Shown: piece after piece, positions 16,932 to 26,571 of the stretch
Layout: each line of letters opens with the position of its first letter
Numbering within the stretch: position 1 is the first letter of the stretch
Source of the DNA: an uncultured bacterium
Lineage (GTDB): Bacteria > Planctomycetota > Uabimicrobiia > Uabimicrobiales > JABWCH01
Length of the DNA stretch: 28,985 nucleotides
NCBI GenBank assembly: GCA_938003875.1
Contig: CALKWO010000251.1
Coordinates: forward strand, 1 to 28,985
Direction: 5' to 3'
Translations under genes and position numbers: made by a program
Notes under the pieces: generated by a model
What the model saw: only the letters and a program-made list of their open reading frames with translations
What the model was told of the DNA's origin: nothing
Databases searched by the model: none

Positions 16932-18566
16932 ATGGATAGAAAAATGGATGAATTGCTAGAACTAGATGCTTTAGTAGAAATAGAAAAATACGAATACCTT
17001 TTTCTCGGAAGGCTGGCGATAGAGAAAGGTTTCATTCTCTATCAACAACTTTTAGAGGCTCTCTTGATACAGCATGAAATTCCAGAAGCTAAATTAGGCT
17101 ATCTTTTACTTTCTCTGGAATATATAAACCAGGCTCAGTTGAACGAGCTTCTACAGGAGCAAAAAATCTTTCTGGAATCGCCTCCTGCCCAATGGCCAGA
17201 AATTCCAGATTTTGTGCTGAAAGGTTTGGTTTACTTCGGAAAGGAGGCTCTGGGAAATGTTTCTGGCAAAGAGCTAAGAAAAGCACAACAGATTCGTAAC
17301 CAGCTTCAAAAACAAGGCCAGAAAAAGAGCCTTGTCAATATTTTAGTAGAAGATACTACAACGATCACGAAAGAAGAGTTGCAGACGTTCCAGGATAAAA
17401 TACAGTACAAAGAGCACAGGTGTTCTAAGTGTTCGAGAATTTTTCATGTATTTTACTATAATCCTCAGGAGCGTTTGCGCTGCCCTGTTTGTTGGACGAG
17501 CTATCTGCAAATCATAAGACAGACAGCAAGACAGGCACCAAAAGAGTCTTTGCCTCAAGCACCTCCGCCACCTGCTAAAAAACAGAGAGGGCCTGTTGCC
17601 TCCACGCAGATGATTAAATTCTACGAACTATTGCAGGCTGAAAATGATAAAGAAGAACAAGCTTCCACTGCAAAAGAGAGTATTCCTGATGCCAGGCCAA
17701 AAGAAAAACCTCAGGTTGTTGAAAGAAAAGTTGCTCCAAGAGCAGAAAAAGCCCCGCTTCCTGTAGCACCAGTTCCTGTAGCCAAAGAGCCTGAATTACA
17801 AAAAATACAAGAAGTGCGCATTCACGCTCAGGAGCAATTGAAAAAAATTTATGAGCAAATGGAGAAGCAAGAGGAAGAAACCCCGAAGAAAAAGATCGTC
17901 AGGAGTGGAATCCTCAATACGCCCAGAAATGAGAAAGAAATGAAATTGTGGAAAGTATATAAAAAAACGGCAATAGTGCTGGCATGTTTTCTGGGACTTC
18001 TGGCAATTTTTCTGAGCTATGCCTTTATAGCTACGATACCTGTGGAAAAGCCTTCCTATAATCCTGTGCCTGTAGCTGCCCAGGATACGGTGCAGCCAGG
18101 CAGAGATGCTGTAGCCCCTGTAAAAACAATACAAAATCTGGACAACCCTTTTGTCAGAGATATTATCATGGCCTTTTCCGAAGGAAGCGCAGAGCCTTCC
18201 CATAAGCATTTCAACGCTATTTTAAAAAAAATCCATCTGGAAGGGCAGGACATGCTGAAGTCCCCTGGAGCTGCCGACCTATGGAATCTGGTAGGGAGGC
18301 TCTATTATTATAAAATCTATATAGATAGAGAAGAAGGCCTGTTTGAAGAAAATACCAAAAAGATATGGCAGGAAGAAGCAAGAGAAGCCTTCAAAAAAGC
18401 AAAAAATATATACAACAAAGAAGAAACTTTACCTCTTTTTATTCTGCCTGTTGTTTCCTGGATGCCCGAACGGCTTTTCTATCAGGGCAAATCCTTTGTA
18501 AGATATGAAAATAACAGCCAGGCAGTAGATGATATGGAAAACTGGCTTAAACGAACGGATATGTAA
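16932..18566 (+). CDS. Membrane protein with zinc ribbon and two-unit helical N-terminal repeat
   Basis: A 544-residue protein. Residues about 23-75 hold two related helical units (FLGRLAIEKGFILYQQLLEA and LGYLLLSLEYINQAQLNELL), a pattern seen at the N-termini of some planctomycete kinases and GspE/PilB-like proteins. A zinc ribbon follows: Cys164-x2-Cys167, 16 residues, Cys184-x2-Cys187. Residues about 200-330 are a Pro/Lys/Glu-rich linker. One transmembrane helix lies at about 347-370 (AIVLACFLGLLAIFLSYAFI). The remaining 170 residues outside the membrane are helical and TPR-like. There is no catalytic domain, so it may be an adaptor for the kinases next door. It starts directly after the previous stop (TAA-ATG, no gap). 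Function is unknown. Confidence 0.75.
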   Translation: MDRKMDELLELDALVEIEKYEYLFLGRLAIEKGFILYQQLLEALLIQHEIPEAKLGYLLLSLEYINQAQLNELLQEQKIFLESPPAQWPEIPDFVLKGLVYFGKEALGNVSGKELRKAQQIRNQLQKQGQKKSLVNILVEDTTTITKEELQTFQDKIQYKEHRCSKCSRIFHVFYYNPQERLRCPVCWTSYLQIIRQTARQAPKESLPQAPPPPAKKQRGPVASTQMIKFYELLQAENDKEEQASTAKESIPDARPKEKPQVVERKVAPRAEKAPLPVAPVPVAKEPELQKIQEVRIHAQEQLKKIYEQMEKQEEETPKKKIVRSGILNTPRNEKEMKLWKVYKKTAIVLACFLGLLAIFLSYAFIATIPVEKPSYNPVPVAAQDTVQPGRDAVAPVKTIQNLDNPFVRDIIMAFSEGSAEPSHKHFNAILKKIHLEGQDMLKSPGAADLWNLVGRLYYYKIYIDREEGLFEENTKKIWQEEAREAFKKAKNIYNKEETLPLFILPVVSWMPERLFYQGKSFVRYENNSQAVDDMENWLKRTDM

Positions 18567-18578
18567 TGATTATATGAT

Positions 18579-18635
18579 TTGTAGCCGCAGGGTTGCGCCG
18601 AAAATGACGATCTTGGCGCAACCCTGCGGCTACAA
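18579..18635 (+). repeat. Family A repeat, perfect palindrome (copy 3)
   Basis: A 21-bp perfect inverted repeat: TTGTAGCCGCAGGGTTGCGCC (18579-18599) against its reverse complement at 18615-18635, with a 15-bp loop. Unlike copies 1, 2 and 4, both arms are the right-end sequence, so it looks like two right ends joined head to head. It lies 12 bp after the stop of the zinc-ribbon gene and upstream of the GYF-kinase start. No other feature is visible in 18567-18705. Confidence 0.9.
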
Positions 18636-18705
18636 TCTATTGAGCTACACAAGTATATTTTTCTATCTATGTTTATCCATGGTTTTCTTTTCAGGACACA
18701 ATGCG

Positions 18706-21408
18706 ATGCAAGGGAAATGGTATATCAAACCTCAGGAACAAGGCAGTGTTTATGGGCCTTATTCTGGAGAAGAGCTACAAAATTTTATACAGTCGGGTAA
18801 GATAAAGATGGATTTTTTGCTTTCTTGCGACAGCCAGAATTGGAGTACCCTGGAAGATGCTTTCCAGCCTAAAAGCGGGCCAAAACCTGTGACCAGGGTA
18901 ATGCCATCCAGACCTGTTAGCCTTCATAGCCAGTTCGGGAACTATGAAATTCTCGAAATTCTAGGGAAAGGGGGGATGGGGGTTGTCTATAAGGCAAAAG
19001 ACATTAAGCTAGGCAGACTTGTCGCTCTCAAGTGCATTCGTGAGGAAAGTGCCAATGAAGAATGGAAAAAGCGTTTCCTGAGAGAGGCACAGCTCAATGC
19101 GAGCCTGGATCATCCTAATATTGTAAGGGTATTGGAAAGTTCCGACCAACCCAAGCCTTATATCGCTATGGAATATCTGCAAGGAAGGCCATTGAGTGCC
19201 TTGATACAGGAAGGTTTGTTGAGCATCCAGCAGAAAGTGGAGATCTTTCGGCAGATTTGCGAAGCCATCGAATATGCCCATCGCCAGAAAATCATCCACA
19301 GAGACATCAAACCAGCCAATATCATGGTTCTAAACAATGGCACAGTCAAGGTTATGGACTTTGGTCTGGCGAAGAATCTGGATGTTTCCCAGAGCTTTTC
19401 CCATGTAGGGCAAATCATGGGAACGCCTAAATATATGTCTCCAGAGCAGGCCAGGGGAAAAAAGGTAGACAAGAGAACGGACATCTATGCACTAGGTGCG
19501 GTTTTCTATGAAATGCTCACCCATCGTACTCCTTATGATGGCAATACAATCTACCAGATACTCTTGCAGATCGCAGAAAAAGACCCTATCCCACCCAGAG
19601 AACTGAATCCAGAGATTCCCCAGGATCTACAGACCATAACGCTCAAATGCCTGGAAAAAAAAGCAGAAAGACGCTACTATAGTACCCGTGTGCTTTGCAA
19701 AGACCTGGAGCTTTTCCTTGCCAATAAGCCTATCCAGGCAAAAGACCCTAATTTGCTCGAAAGGATGACCAAGTGGATACAACGCAATCGCGTGGCTTCC
19801 GTTCTGATTCTGGCAATCACGATATGCCTTGTGCTTGCAGTTTTTTCCCTCAGGGAATACTATAAAAAATACGAGCTTTTAGAAGAAAAGCAAAAATACC
19901 TTTTAGCGCAGCACTACAAAGAAGGGTGCTCTCTATTCCATCAGCAAAAATTTGAGCATGCTATCCAGTCTTTTTCTTATGCCCTGAAACAACAAGACGA
20001 TCTGAAAAGCTATTGGATGATGGCCTGTTCTTATATGATCCTGGGGAAAATAGAACTTGCCCAGGAGTGTCTGCAAAGAAAAATGGGAAATGCTCCTGTA
20101 CAGTTTCTTTTGCTCCAGAGCCTTTGTCATGCAGAAAAAAAGAACATGGTAGAGGCAAGAGAATTTTGGGAAAATGCCAAAAAAAGATTCTATTCTCAGA
20201 AAAAAGCTCTGGATGCCTATCTTTCCGACCAGAGCAATGTCAATCTAAAAGAAAGAATGGACTTCATCATGCCTTTGCCTGAGGAAAAGCTCGCAGGCAG
20301 CAACGCTCGCTACTTTGCTCTTCTGGCCTTGCTTCCCATCGAAGAAAATAAAACAGCCCAACACTTTCTCAGAAAAAAAGAAGCCAGGGAAAGCTACACA
20401 GAAGAAAAAGCCCTAAAGCAAATGCTGGATCAGGAATTCTATAAAACAGGGTATGTGCTTTATAAAACAGATACAGGATGGTGCAAAAATTTGCTCCAAG
20501 AGGTTCCCGCTCTGGAACTCAAGGAAATGATGTACTATGTAAAAGACAGATGGATTCTCGATATGGCAAGCCCTTATTGGACAAGGCTGGCACCCCAAAC
20601 CCAGGCAAAGTACGCAAATCTATACCAAAAAGCCTATGCAGAAGAGAGGGGAATCTCTGCACACAAAGTTTTTAGAGAAAACAGGACAGAATTTTCGATG
20701 GTCCTGGTTCCGCCAGGCCAGTTTCTTTTGGGAAAAGCCTTTGAAAAAGAAGGCGATGGCCCCCAGAGGCAGGTTGTTATGATGGATTCCTATTGGATAG
20801 GAAACACAGAAGCCACCCAAAAGCAATGGCTGGAAATAGCAGGAAGCAGACCGTGGAGAAAGAAAAATGAGCAAGGACAAGAAGAAATACAAGATCATGT
20901 CCTGGAACACCCTGACGCTCCTATCACCTGCGTTTCCTATGAAAAAATCGAGTCAGACTTCCTGAGCAAAATCGCCACGCAAGGCTACAGTCTGCCAGAT
21001 GAAATCGAATGGGAATACGCTTGCAGAGCAGGGACAACATCTCTGGGGTTCTGGGGGGATGAAGCAGCCCAGGGATACCTGTGGTATAAAGAAAACGCTA
21101 TCGACAAAGAGAATTTCCTCCACTCCAAAATCCAAAAAGTGGCACAAAAGAAGCCCAATGCCTGGGGCCTCTATGATATGGCAGGCAACGCTGCGGAACT
21201 CTGTAGCAATGGATTTTTTGACTATGCCAGCTTTGCTGTGGAGCAGAAGATAAAACAGGAAATCAGAATGAACCAGGAAGAAAAGAGTAGCAAGATCTAT
21301 CGAGGGGGACATATTAGCTCTAGCATAGAGCAATGCTATTCATCAAGAAGAGATTCGGCAAAAAAAAATATTGGAAATCCAGTTCTTAGTTTTCGTTTAT
21401 TAAAATAA
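18706..21408 (+). CDS. GYF-Ser/Thr kinase-TM-TPR-FGE-sulfatase protein
   Basis: From the ATG at 18706 the product is 900 residues. A GYF_2-like domain comes first (about 3-55; KWYIKPQEQGSVYGPYSGEE). The Ser/Thr kinase domain (about 77-340) keeps GKGGMGVVY (87-95), Lys109, HRD (198-200) and DFG (218-220), so it should be active. One TM helix lies at about 363-383, followed by TPR-like helices and an FGE-sulfatase (SUMF/EgtB/PvdO fold) domain from about 660 (MVLVPPGQFLLG, WEYACRAGTTSLG, GLYDMAGNAAE, YRGG). The topology puts the kinase inside and the FGE fold outside. A longer frame from 18529 would translate the palindromic repeat, so it is rejected. AGGA at 18692-18695 suits 18706; ATG 18679 is an alternative. 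The next gene is its paralogue, 10 bp on. Confidence 0.88.
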   Translation: MQGKWYIKPQEQGSVYGPYSGEELQNFIQSGKIKMDFLLSCDSQNWSTLEDAFQPKSGPKPVTRVMPSRPVSLHSQFGNYEILEILGKGGMGVVYKAKDIKLGRLVALKCIREESANEEWKKRFLREAQLNASLDHPNIVRVLESSDQPKPYIAMEYLQGRPLSALIQEGLLSIQQKVEIFRQICEAIEYAHRQKIIHRDIKPANIMVLNNGTVKVMDFGLAKNLDVSQSFSHVGQIMGTPKYMSPEQARGKKVDKRTDIYALGAVFYEMLTHRTPYDGNTIYQILLQIAEKDPIPPRELNPEIPQDLQTITLKCLEKKAERRYYSTRVLCKDLELFLANKPIQAKDPNLLERMTKWIQRNRVASVLILAITICLVLAVFSLREYYKKYELLEEKQKYLLAQHYKEGCSLFHQQKFEHAIQSFSYALKQQDDLKSYWMMACSYMILGKIELAQECLQRKMGNAPVQFLLLQSLCHAEKKNMVEAREFWENAKKRFYSQKKALDAYLSDQSNVNLKERMDFIMPLPEEKLAGSNARYFALLALLPIEENKTAQHFLRKKEARESYTEEKALKQMLDQEFYKTGYVLYKTDTGWCKNLLQEVPALELKEMMYYVKDRWILDMASPYWTRLAPQTQAKYANLYQKAYAEERGISAHKVFRENRTEFSMVLVPPGQFLLGKAFEKEGDGPQRQVVMMDSYWIGNTEATQKQWLEIAGSRPWRKKNEQGQEEIQDHVLEHPDAPITCVSYEKIESDFLSKIATQGYSLPDEIEWEYACRAGTTSLGFWGDEAAQGYLWYKENAIDKENFLHSKIQKVAQKKPNAWGLYDMAGNAAELCSNGFFDYASFAVEQKIKQEIRMNQEEKSSKIYRGGHISSSIEQCYSSRRDSAKKNIGNPVLSFRLLK

Positions 21409-21418
21409 TTGTTTATAT

Positions 21419-24400
21419 ATGAATTCAAAACAGATAGGAAAATATTTGTTAGTCTCTCCCTTAGGGCAGGGGAATATGGGCATGGTATACCTGGTTCAAG
21501 ACGCAGAGACAGGGAAAAAATACGCCCTCAAGCAGATTCTTTTAGAAAGCCAGATGAGCCCCCTTGCCAGGCAGAGGTTTGAGCAAGAGCAAAAGATTCT
21601 GCGAGTTTTGCAGCATCCTAACATTGTAGGCATCCAGGATTCGGGAATCGAAAGAGGCCTGCCCTACTATGTGATGGATCTCATTGAGGGCTATCCTCTC
21701 AGCCAGATCCTTTCCTCTCCCCTGGCGTGGCAAAGGGCATTGCCTCTTATGGTATGCCTTGCAGAAACCCTGCACTATGCCCACCAGAAAAGCATTCTCC
21801 ATAGAGATCTCAAACCTCAGAATATCATGATAAAACAGGATGGCAGCCCTGTTCTCATGGACTTTGGCATAGCCAAGATCCTGGGAGACATGCAGGCTCG
21901 CCTGACCCTTTCAGGAAAGATTCTGGGGACTCTGGCCTATATGTCTCCAGAGCAGGCCATGGGAAAAAACAAAGAGCTAGGGCCTGCTTCGGATCTGTAT
22001 TCTCTGGGCTGTATTTTCTATGAGATGCTCACAGGAAAGCTACTCTTAAAATGGAAAGGGAAAACTCGGGAAGAAATTTTACGAGAAGTCGCTTCTTCTG
22101 AATCCTCTGTCCTGGAGGCTTTTCCTGAATCTGTTCCCTTAGCGTTGCGAAAAATTTGCCAAAAAGCCCTGGAAAAGGATAGAAGGATACGCTATTGCAG
22201 TGCCCTTTCTCTGGCACAGGATATACAAAACGCTTTTCCAGAAGCCAGAAGCCTTTCTCCGCTTGAGCCAGCACGGCAAACCCATCCTGAATCCCCCCCA
22301 AAAAAAATTTCTGGGGAGAATCCAGGATCCTCATACTTCGGCTCCTATCTTTTGGAAAAAGAACTGGGTCGTGGGGGCATGGGAATTGTATATCTGGCAA
22401 CAGAGCCTAAAACAGGCAGGAAAGTAGCCTTAAAAATCCTGCAAAAAAAACAGGCAAAAGACCAGGCTCGATTTATCAGGGAAGCGCGTGTTCTGGCCAG
22501 TCTCCAGCATCCTAACATCGTATGCCTTTATGATGTGGAGGATTCCCCTGAACTTTTCTTTGCCATGGAATACATCGAAGGCAAGACACTATGCTCTTGG
22601 CTTCCTAAAACCAGACCCAAGGTCATGGAAGGCGTGCTTCTTTTTATCCAGATAGCGAGGGCACTGGATTTTGCCCATGCAAAGGGCATCGTGCATAGGG
22701 ACATAAAGCCTTCCAACATTCTTGTCACAAAGCAAGGCGAGCCTAAGCTCATGGATTTCGGGCTTGCTAAATTGCTGGAAGACCAGGAGAGCCTTTCTCA
22801 TACTTCGGAAGTTCTAGGCTCTCTTTTGTATATGTCTCCAGAACAGGCCAATGGAAAGCCTGTGGACACAAGAACCGATATCTATTCCCTGGGAGCGACA
22901 TTCTACGAGTTCTTTGCGGGAAAGCCTCCTTTTTCTGGAAAAACAACGGCCCAGGTTCTTCAGGATATTTTTTCTAAAGAGCCTGTATGCCTGAGAAAGC
23001 TCAATCCTCGTGTACCTCAGGGACTGGAATATATTGTTTCCCGATGCCTGCAAAAAGCTCCCCAGGATCGCTACCCTAGTGCTCGTTCGCTGGCAGAAGA
23101 CCTGGAGAATCTTTTAGAAAACAGGCCTCTTCAGGCAAAGCCCATAGGTCTGGTGCAAAGGCTTTTCCTTTGGTCCAGGCGCAATCCTCTGGCTGTTCTT
23201 TTGCTTTTTTTCCAGGGACTCTGTATCTTTCTTCTGGCTTTTGTATTGCAAAACGAATTTCGGAAGAAGGAACTGTTGCTCCAGAACCAGAACTACCTTC
23301 TCAGCATCCACTACAAACAAGGTTGCTCTTGCTTCCACCAGAAAAAAGCCGAACACGCCTTGCTATACTTTGAACAGGCCTTACGCCAGAAGAACGACTT
23401 CCGTAGCCATTGGATGATGGCCTGCTGCTATTTGCTTTTGGAGAAAATCGAGCCTGCCCAAAGAAGCCTGCAACTCGCCTGGGAAACAAGCCCTCAGAAT
23501 CTTCCTCAAATTCTGTTGCTCCAGAGCCTTTGCCATGCAGAGAAAAAAGATATGCCCAGAGCCAAAGAGGTCTGGAAAAGAGTCCAGAAAACCTTTTTCC
23601 CCCAGGCCAAAAGCCTGGAATCGTTTCTGGAACAACAAAGCCCCAAAAAACAAGGCCAAAGCCTGGGCTTTCGCATGCCCCTTCCTGAAGAGAGGCACGG
23701 AAAAGGCCTGGCGAGGTTTTTCCTGTTGATCCCCCTTTTGCCAGAAGAAGAATCGCAAAACGCCCTTTGGTCTATAGGACAAGAAAGGCAGGAAGTGCTG
23801 CAAGAGTTCTATAAGATCGGATCCTTGCTTTATCATACAGACTATGGATGGCAAAAGGAATTGTTGGAGCATCTGTCTGCTCTTTGCCTGAAAGACATGA
23901 TGCTCTATACCCCCAAAAAGTGGATACTGGATATGGCAAGTCCCTATTGGACAAGATTGGATCACAAAACGCAGTCACAGTATGCCATTCTATACCAAAG
24001 AGCCTATGCAAAGCAAAGCAACAGGCCTGTAAAAAAGATCTTCCTGGAAAAAAGCACAGAATTTCCTATGGTATTCCTTCCTCCAGGACGCTTTCTGTAC
24101 GGCAGAGCCTTTTCCTGGGAAGGGGATGGCCCCCAGAAACAGATCCTTGTATCCGAGGCTTTCTGGATCAGTCCATGGGAGATCACCCAAAGGCAGTGGG
24201 AAAGAATCGTTGGTAGCAGGCCGTGGTATAAAGATCAAGAGCAGGTACACGATCATATTCTACTGCATGAGCAGGCTCCTGCTACATACGTTTCCTGGGA
24301 AAGCATCCAGAGAGAATTCTTATCGGCTTTAGGAAAAGACTATGGGCTTCCTGATGAGATTTTGTGGGAATATGCCTGCCGTGCGGGAAGCACTTCCCTG

Positions 24401-24778
24401 GGACTTTGGGGCGAAGAAAACCCCCAGGGGTATGTATGGTACAAAGACAATGCCATAGGCCCAGAAGGCGTGGAAAAGGCGGTGCTAAAAAAAACAGGCC
24501 AGAAAAAGCCCAATGCCTGGAATCTGTATGACATGGCGGGGAATGCAGAAGAAATATGCGAACCTGAGAGAGGGTTTGAGGATGAACCAGCAAACCAGGA
24601 AGAAGCGAAAACCAGAGTATACAGAGGAGGAAACATCAGCTCTGGTATAAACCAATGCTATTCTAGTAATAAAGATGAAATATTTTTATACCAGAAAAAT
24701 TTAGTAATAGGTTTTCGGCTGGTGCGAAAGGACTCCCCCATCCCCGATGAATTCGGAGATGGGAAAAAGAGCGATTAA
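21419..24778 (+). CDS. Tandem double Ser/Thr kinase-TM-TPR-FGE-sulfatase protein
   Basis: A 1119-residue protein with two complete Hanks-type kinase domains. Kinase 1 (about 7-270) has GQGNMG (16-21), Lys38, HRD (128-130) and DFG (148-150). Kinase 2 (about 306-565) has GRGGMG (317-322), Lys339, HRD (426-428) and DFG (446-448). Both therefore keep all core catalytic motifs. A TM helix at about 590-612, TPR-like helices (YKQGCSCFHQKKAEHALLYF) and an FGE-sulfatase domain from about 880 follow. From kinase 2 onward it parallels the upstream protein closely, so the pair arose by duplication, with gain or loss of a kinase. The FGE end (YRGGNISSGINQCYSS) has one Cys where true FGEs have two. The ribosome-binding site is weak. 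The stop overlaps the convergent Kelch stop. Confidence 0.9.
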   Translation: MNSKQIGKYLLVSPLGQGNMGMVYLVQDAETGKKYALKQILLESQMSPLARQRFEQEQKILRVLQHPNIVGIQDSGIERGLPYYVMDLIEGYPLSQILSSPLAWQRALPLMVCLAETLHYAHQKSILHRDLKPQNIMIKQDGSPVLMDFGIAKILGDMQARLTLSGKILGTLAYMSPEQAMGKNKELGPASDLYSLGCIFYEMLTGKLLLKWKGKTREEILREVASSESSVLEAFPESVPLALRKICQKALEKDRRIRYCSALSLAQDIQNAFPEARSLSPLEPARQTHPESPPKKISGENPGSSYFGSYLLEKELGRGGMGIVYLATEPKTGRKVALKILQKKQAKDQARFIREARVLASLQHPNIVCLYDVEDSPELFFAMEYIEGKTLCSWLPKTRPKVMEGVLLFIQIARALDFAHAKGIVHRDIKPSNILVTKQGEPKLMDFGLAKLLEDQESLSHTSEVLGSLLYMSPEQANGKPVDTRTDIYSLGATFYEFFAGKPPFSGKTTAQVLQDIFSKEPVCLRKLNPRVPQGLEYIVSRCLQKAPQDRYPSARSLAEDLENLLENRPLQAKPIGLVQRLFLWSRRNPLAVLLLFFQGLCIFLLAFVLQNEFRKKELLLQNQNYLLSIHYKQGCSCFHQKKAEHALLYFEQALRQKNDFRSHWMMACCYLLLEKIEPAQRSLQLAWETSPQNLPQILLLQSLCHAEKKDMPRAKEVWKRVQKTFFPQAKSLESFLEQQSPKKQGQSLGFRMPLPEERHGKGLARFFLLIPLLPEEESQNALWSIGQERQEVLQEFYKIGSLLYHTDYGWQKELLEHLSALCLKDMMLYTPKKWILDMASPYWTRLDHKTQSQYAILYQRAYAKQSNRPVKKIFLEKSTEFPMVFLPPGRFLYGRAFSWEGDGPQKQILVSEAFWISPWEITQRQWERIVGSRPWYKDQEQVHDHILLHEQAPATYVSWESIQREFLSALGKDYGLPDEILWEYACRAGSTSLGLWGEENPQGYVWYKDNAIGPEGVEKAVLKKTGQKKPNAWNLYDMAGNAEEICEPERGFEDEPANQEEAKTRVYRGGNISSGINQCYSSNKDEIFLYQKNLVIGFRLVRKDSPIPDEFGDGKKSD

Positions 24779-26430
24779 GGAAGTTCAAAAGTGATTAAGG
24801 CTAAGGGAATAAAAGCAAATTTGTATTTTTCTTCAAAATTCCATTTCCAAAGACCATTGCCACTTTCAATACTTTCTTTTCCTGTGCCATTAGGATAACA
24901 GGAATGCCAACGGGACGGAGTTACAGGAAATTGAACGAAATGTTTTTGCGCTACATCGTTCTTGTCAGGATTGCCTAACTGAAAAAAATATTGCACTTTT
25001 TTGGGAAGATTTGTCATTTCGCTGATTTGTACCTGGATGTCTCTTGCCGTAGGAGTATGAGAATCATGACCCACAAAGAGAATAAGGGTTCCATGCTTTA
25101 CACTCATGGTATGGGAAATGCCTTTTCTTTCCTGCTGCTCTGCTTGTTCTACTTTTAGCCTTTTAAAATGCCTGATGTGTTGTCTATGGAAATTTTCCAG
25201 GTCTTCTTGCGAACTAACGGCTTCCAGGCTTTCTTCTAGCTCATTCAGCTCTGTATTTTCCGCTCTACCAAAAGGCACATGCAAATACCAAAGACTGAGT
25301 TTGGCTTTGTCCTGTGCCCACTGGATATCGATCTTGACCTTAGCCTGGTCTTTATCATAGCTCAGGCGATACAGGGCAAGGCGTCCTTTTCCCAAGGCTC
25401 CTATCTGGGCCAGAATTCCCTTCTGGGAAGGTTGAGGAGGATCAGGAGGCTGAGGGCTGGAATAGTATTGCCATGTTGTGCTGGTGGTTCCCTGAGGGCT
25501 GATACCACCAAAAACGAAGATGCTTACATCCTGTCCATTGGCCTGGGGGAGAAGAATTCCAGCAGACTGGCTTTGGGCCACAGGGCCATCCGCTTTTTGT
25601 GTCCAGGCATTGGTAGCGAAGTTGTATTGCCAGATGTCTTTTTTTTCGCCTTCTCTGGCATTGTCTGTTCCACCATATACCCACAGATTTTCTAAATTCT
25701 GCACAGCAACAGAAAGCTTTCGGGCAGGAGGGAAAGAGCTGGGATTGGTGTAGGTCCAAATTTTCTGGGCAATGTCATAGGCCCAGGTTTCGCTGTGCAC
25801 TCCACTGCTATTCTGTCCACCGAACATATACAGCTTACCACCAGAAGCCGCCATGGAAGCTCCATAGGTAGGGCCACTGGGAGTGTAGGATTGTACTGTC
25901 CATGTCTTGTCCGCAAAGTTGTAGGCCCAGAGATCTCCAAAGAATTTGTCTGGAGCCATCTTGCCTCCAAAAACATAGGCCTTGTCTGCTGCAACAGCAC
26001 TGGCATGGTTGTTTCTGGCTTCTGGAACATAGGTGCTGGGAGTGGTTTGCTTTTCCCAGGTTTTCTGGGCATAGTCATAGGCCCATACATCGTCCAGATT
26101 GCCTTGAGCACCCTGTCCAAAGAAAACATACATCTTTCTGTTGTACACAACAGCAGAATGTCCATAACGAGCAGCAGGGGGATCATTGGCAGGGACTTCT
26201 TTTTTCCATTCGTTGCCAGATGACTCACATACAAATAGTGTATTTAGTATAGATCTTCCGTCTACTGTCTGTCCACCGAACAAATAGAATTTACCATTCA
26301 TTTCTACCATGGTGTGACCAGAAACAGGGGGAGGAACATCGCCTGTTGGTTTTACTTCTATCCAGCCATCGGCCTGGCTAAAGCAGGCGAGTGCCAGAAG
26401 TACCAGGAAAAGAAAAAAATGTTTGTACAT
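24775..26430 (-). CDS. Exported Kelch-repeat (beta-propeller) protein
   Basis: A 551-residue protein with signal peptide (MYKHFFLFLVLLALACFSQA). Residues about 25-330 contain six Kelch-type repeats with FGG and W-x-Y/W pairs (GKFYLFGGQTVDG, KAYVFGGKMAPD, KLYMFGGQNSSG, DVSIFVFGG), enough for a six-bladed propeller. A Pro-rich linker (SPQPPDPPQPSQ) leads to a C-terminal ~200-residue region with strands and a charged helix that I do not recognise. Propellers of this kind bind proteins or sugars, often extracellularly; the ligand is unknown. AAAGGAG (26438-26444 on the complement) sits 7 bases before the ATG. The gene converges on the double-kinase gene, the two stops overlapping by two bases, with no room for a terminator. 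Confidence 0.88.
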   Translation of the reverse strand: MYKHFFLFLVLLALACFSQADGWIEVKPTGDVPPPVSGHTMVEMNGKFYLFGGQTVDGRSILNTLFVCESSGNEWKKEVPANDPPAARYGHSAVVYNRKMYVFFGQGAQGNLDDVWAYDYAQKTWEKQTTPSTYVPEARNNHASAVAADKAYVFGGKMAPDKFFGDLWAYNFADKTWTVQSYTPSGPTYGASMAASGGKLYMFGGQNSSGVHSETWAYDIAQKIWTYTNPSSFPPARKLSVAVQNLENLWVYGGTDNAREGEKKDIWQYNFATNAWTQKADGPVAQSQSAGILLPQANGQDVSIFVFGGISPQGTTSTTWQYYSSPQPPDPPQPSQKGILAQIGALGKGRLALYRLSYDKDQAKVKIDIQWAQDKAKLSLWYLHVPFGRAENTELNELEESLEAVSSQEDLENFHRQHIRHFKRLKVEQAEQQERKGISHTMSVKHGTLILFVGHDSHTPTARDIQVQISEMTNLPKKVQYFFQLGNPDKNDVAQKHFVQFPVTPSRWHSCYPNGTGKESIESGNGLWKWNFEEKYKFAFIPLALITFELP

Positions 26431-26571
26431 TCAAAATCTCCTTTTTGTTTTGTACCGAAACGAGGGTATTTTTTTTCTAATATAGTGCAAAAAAAAAGCC
26501 AAAGATGAAAAAAATAACAGCCTTGATATTCTATGCATTTTCATACAGGGGAGAAAAGGCAATTTTTTTTT

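Noticed and set aside
18529..18705. Long N-terminal extension of the GYF kinase
   Set aside because: It overlaps the upstream gene and translates the palindromic repeat (CSRRVAPK); the GYF domain starts at 18706.
24775..24778. Possible frameshift or fusion where kinase and Kelch genes overlap
   Set aside because: Both proteins end normally with their own stops on opposite strands; a simple convergent overlap.
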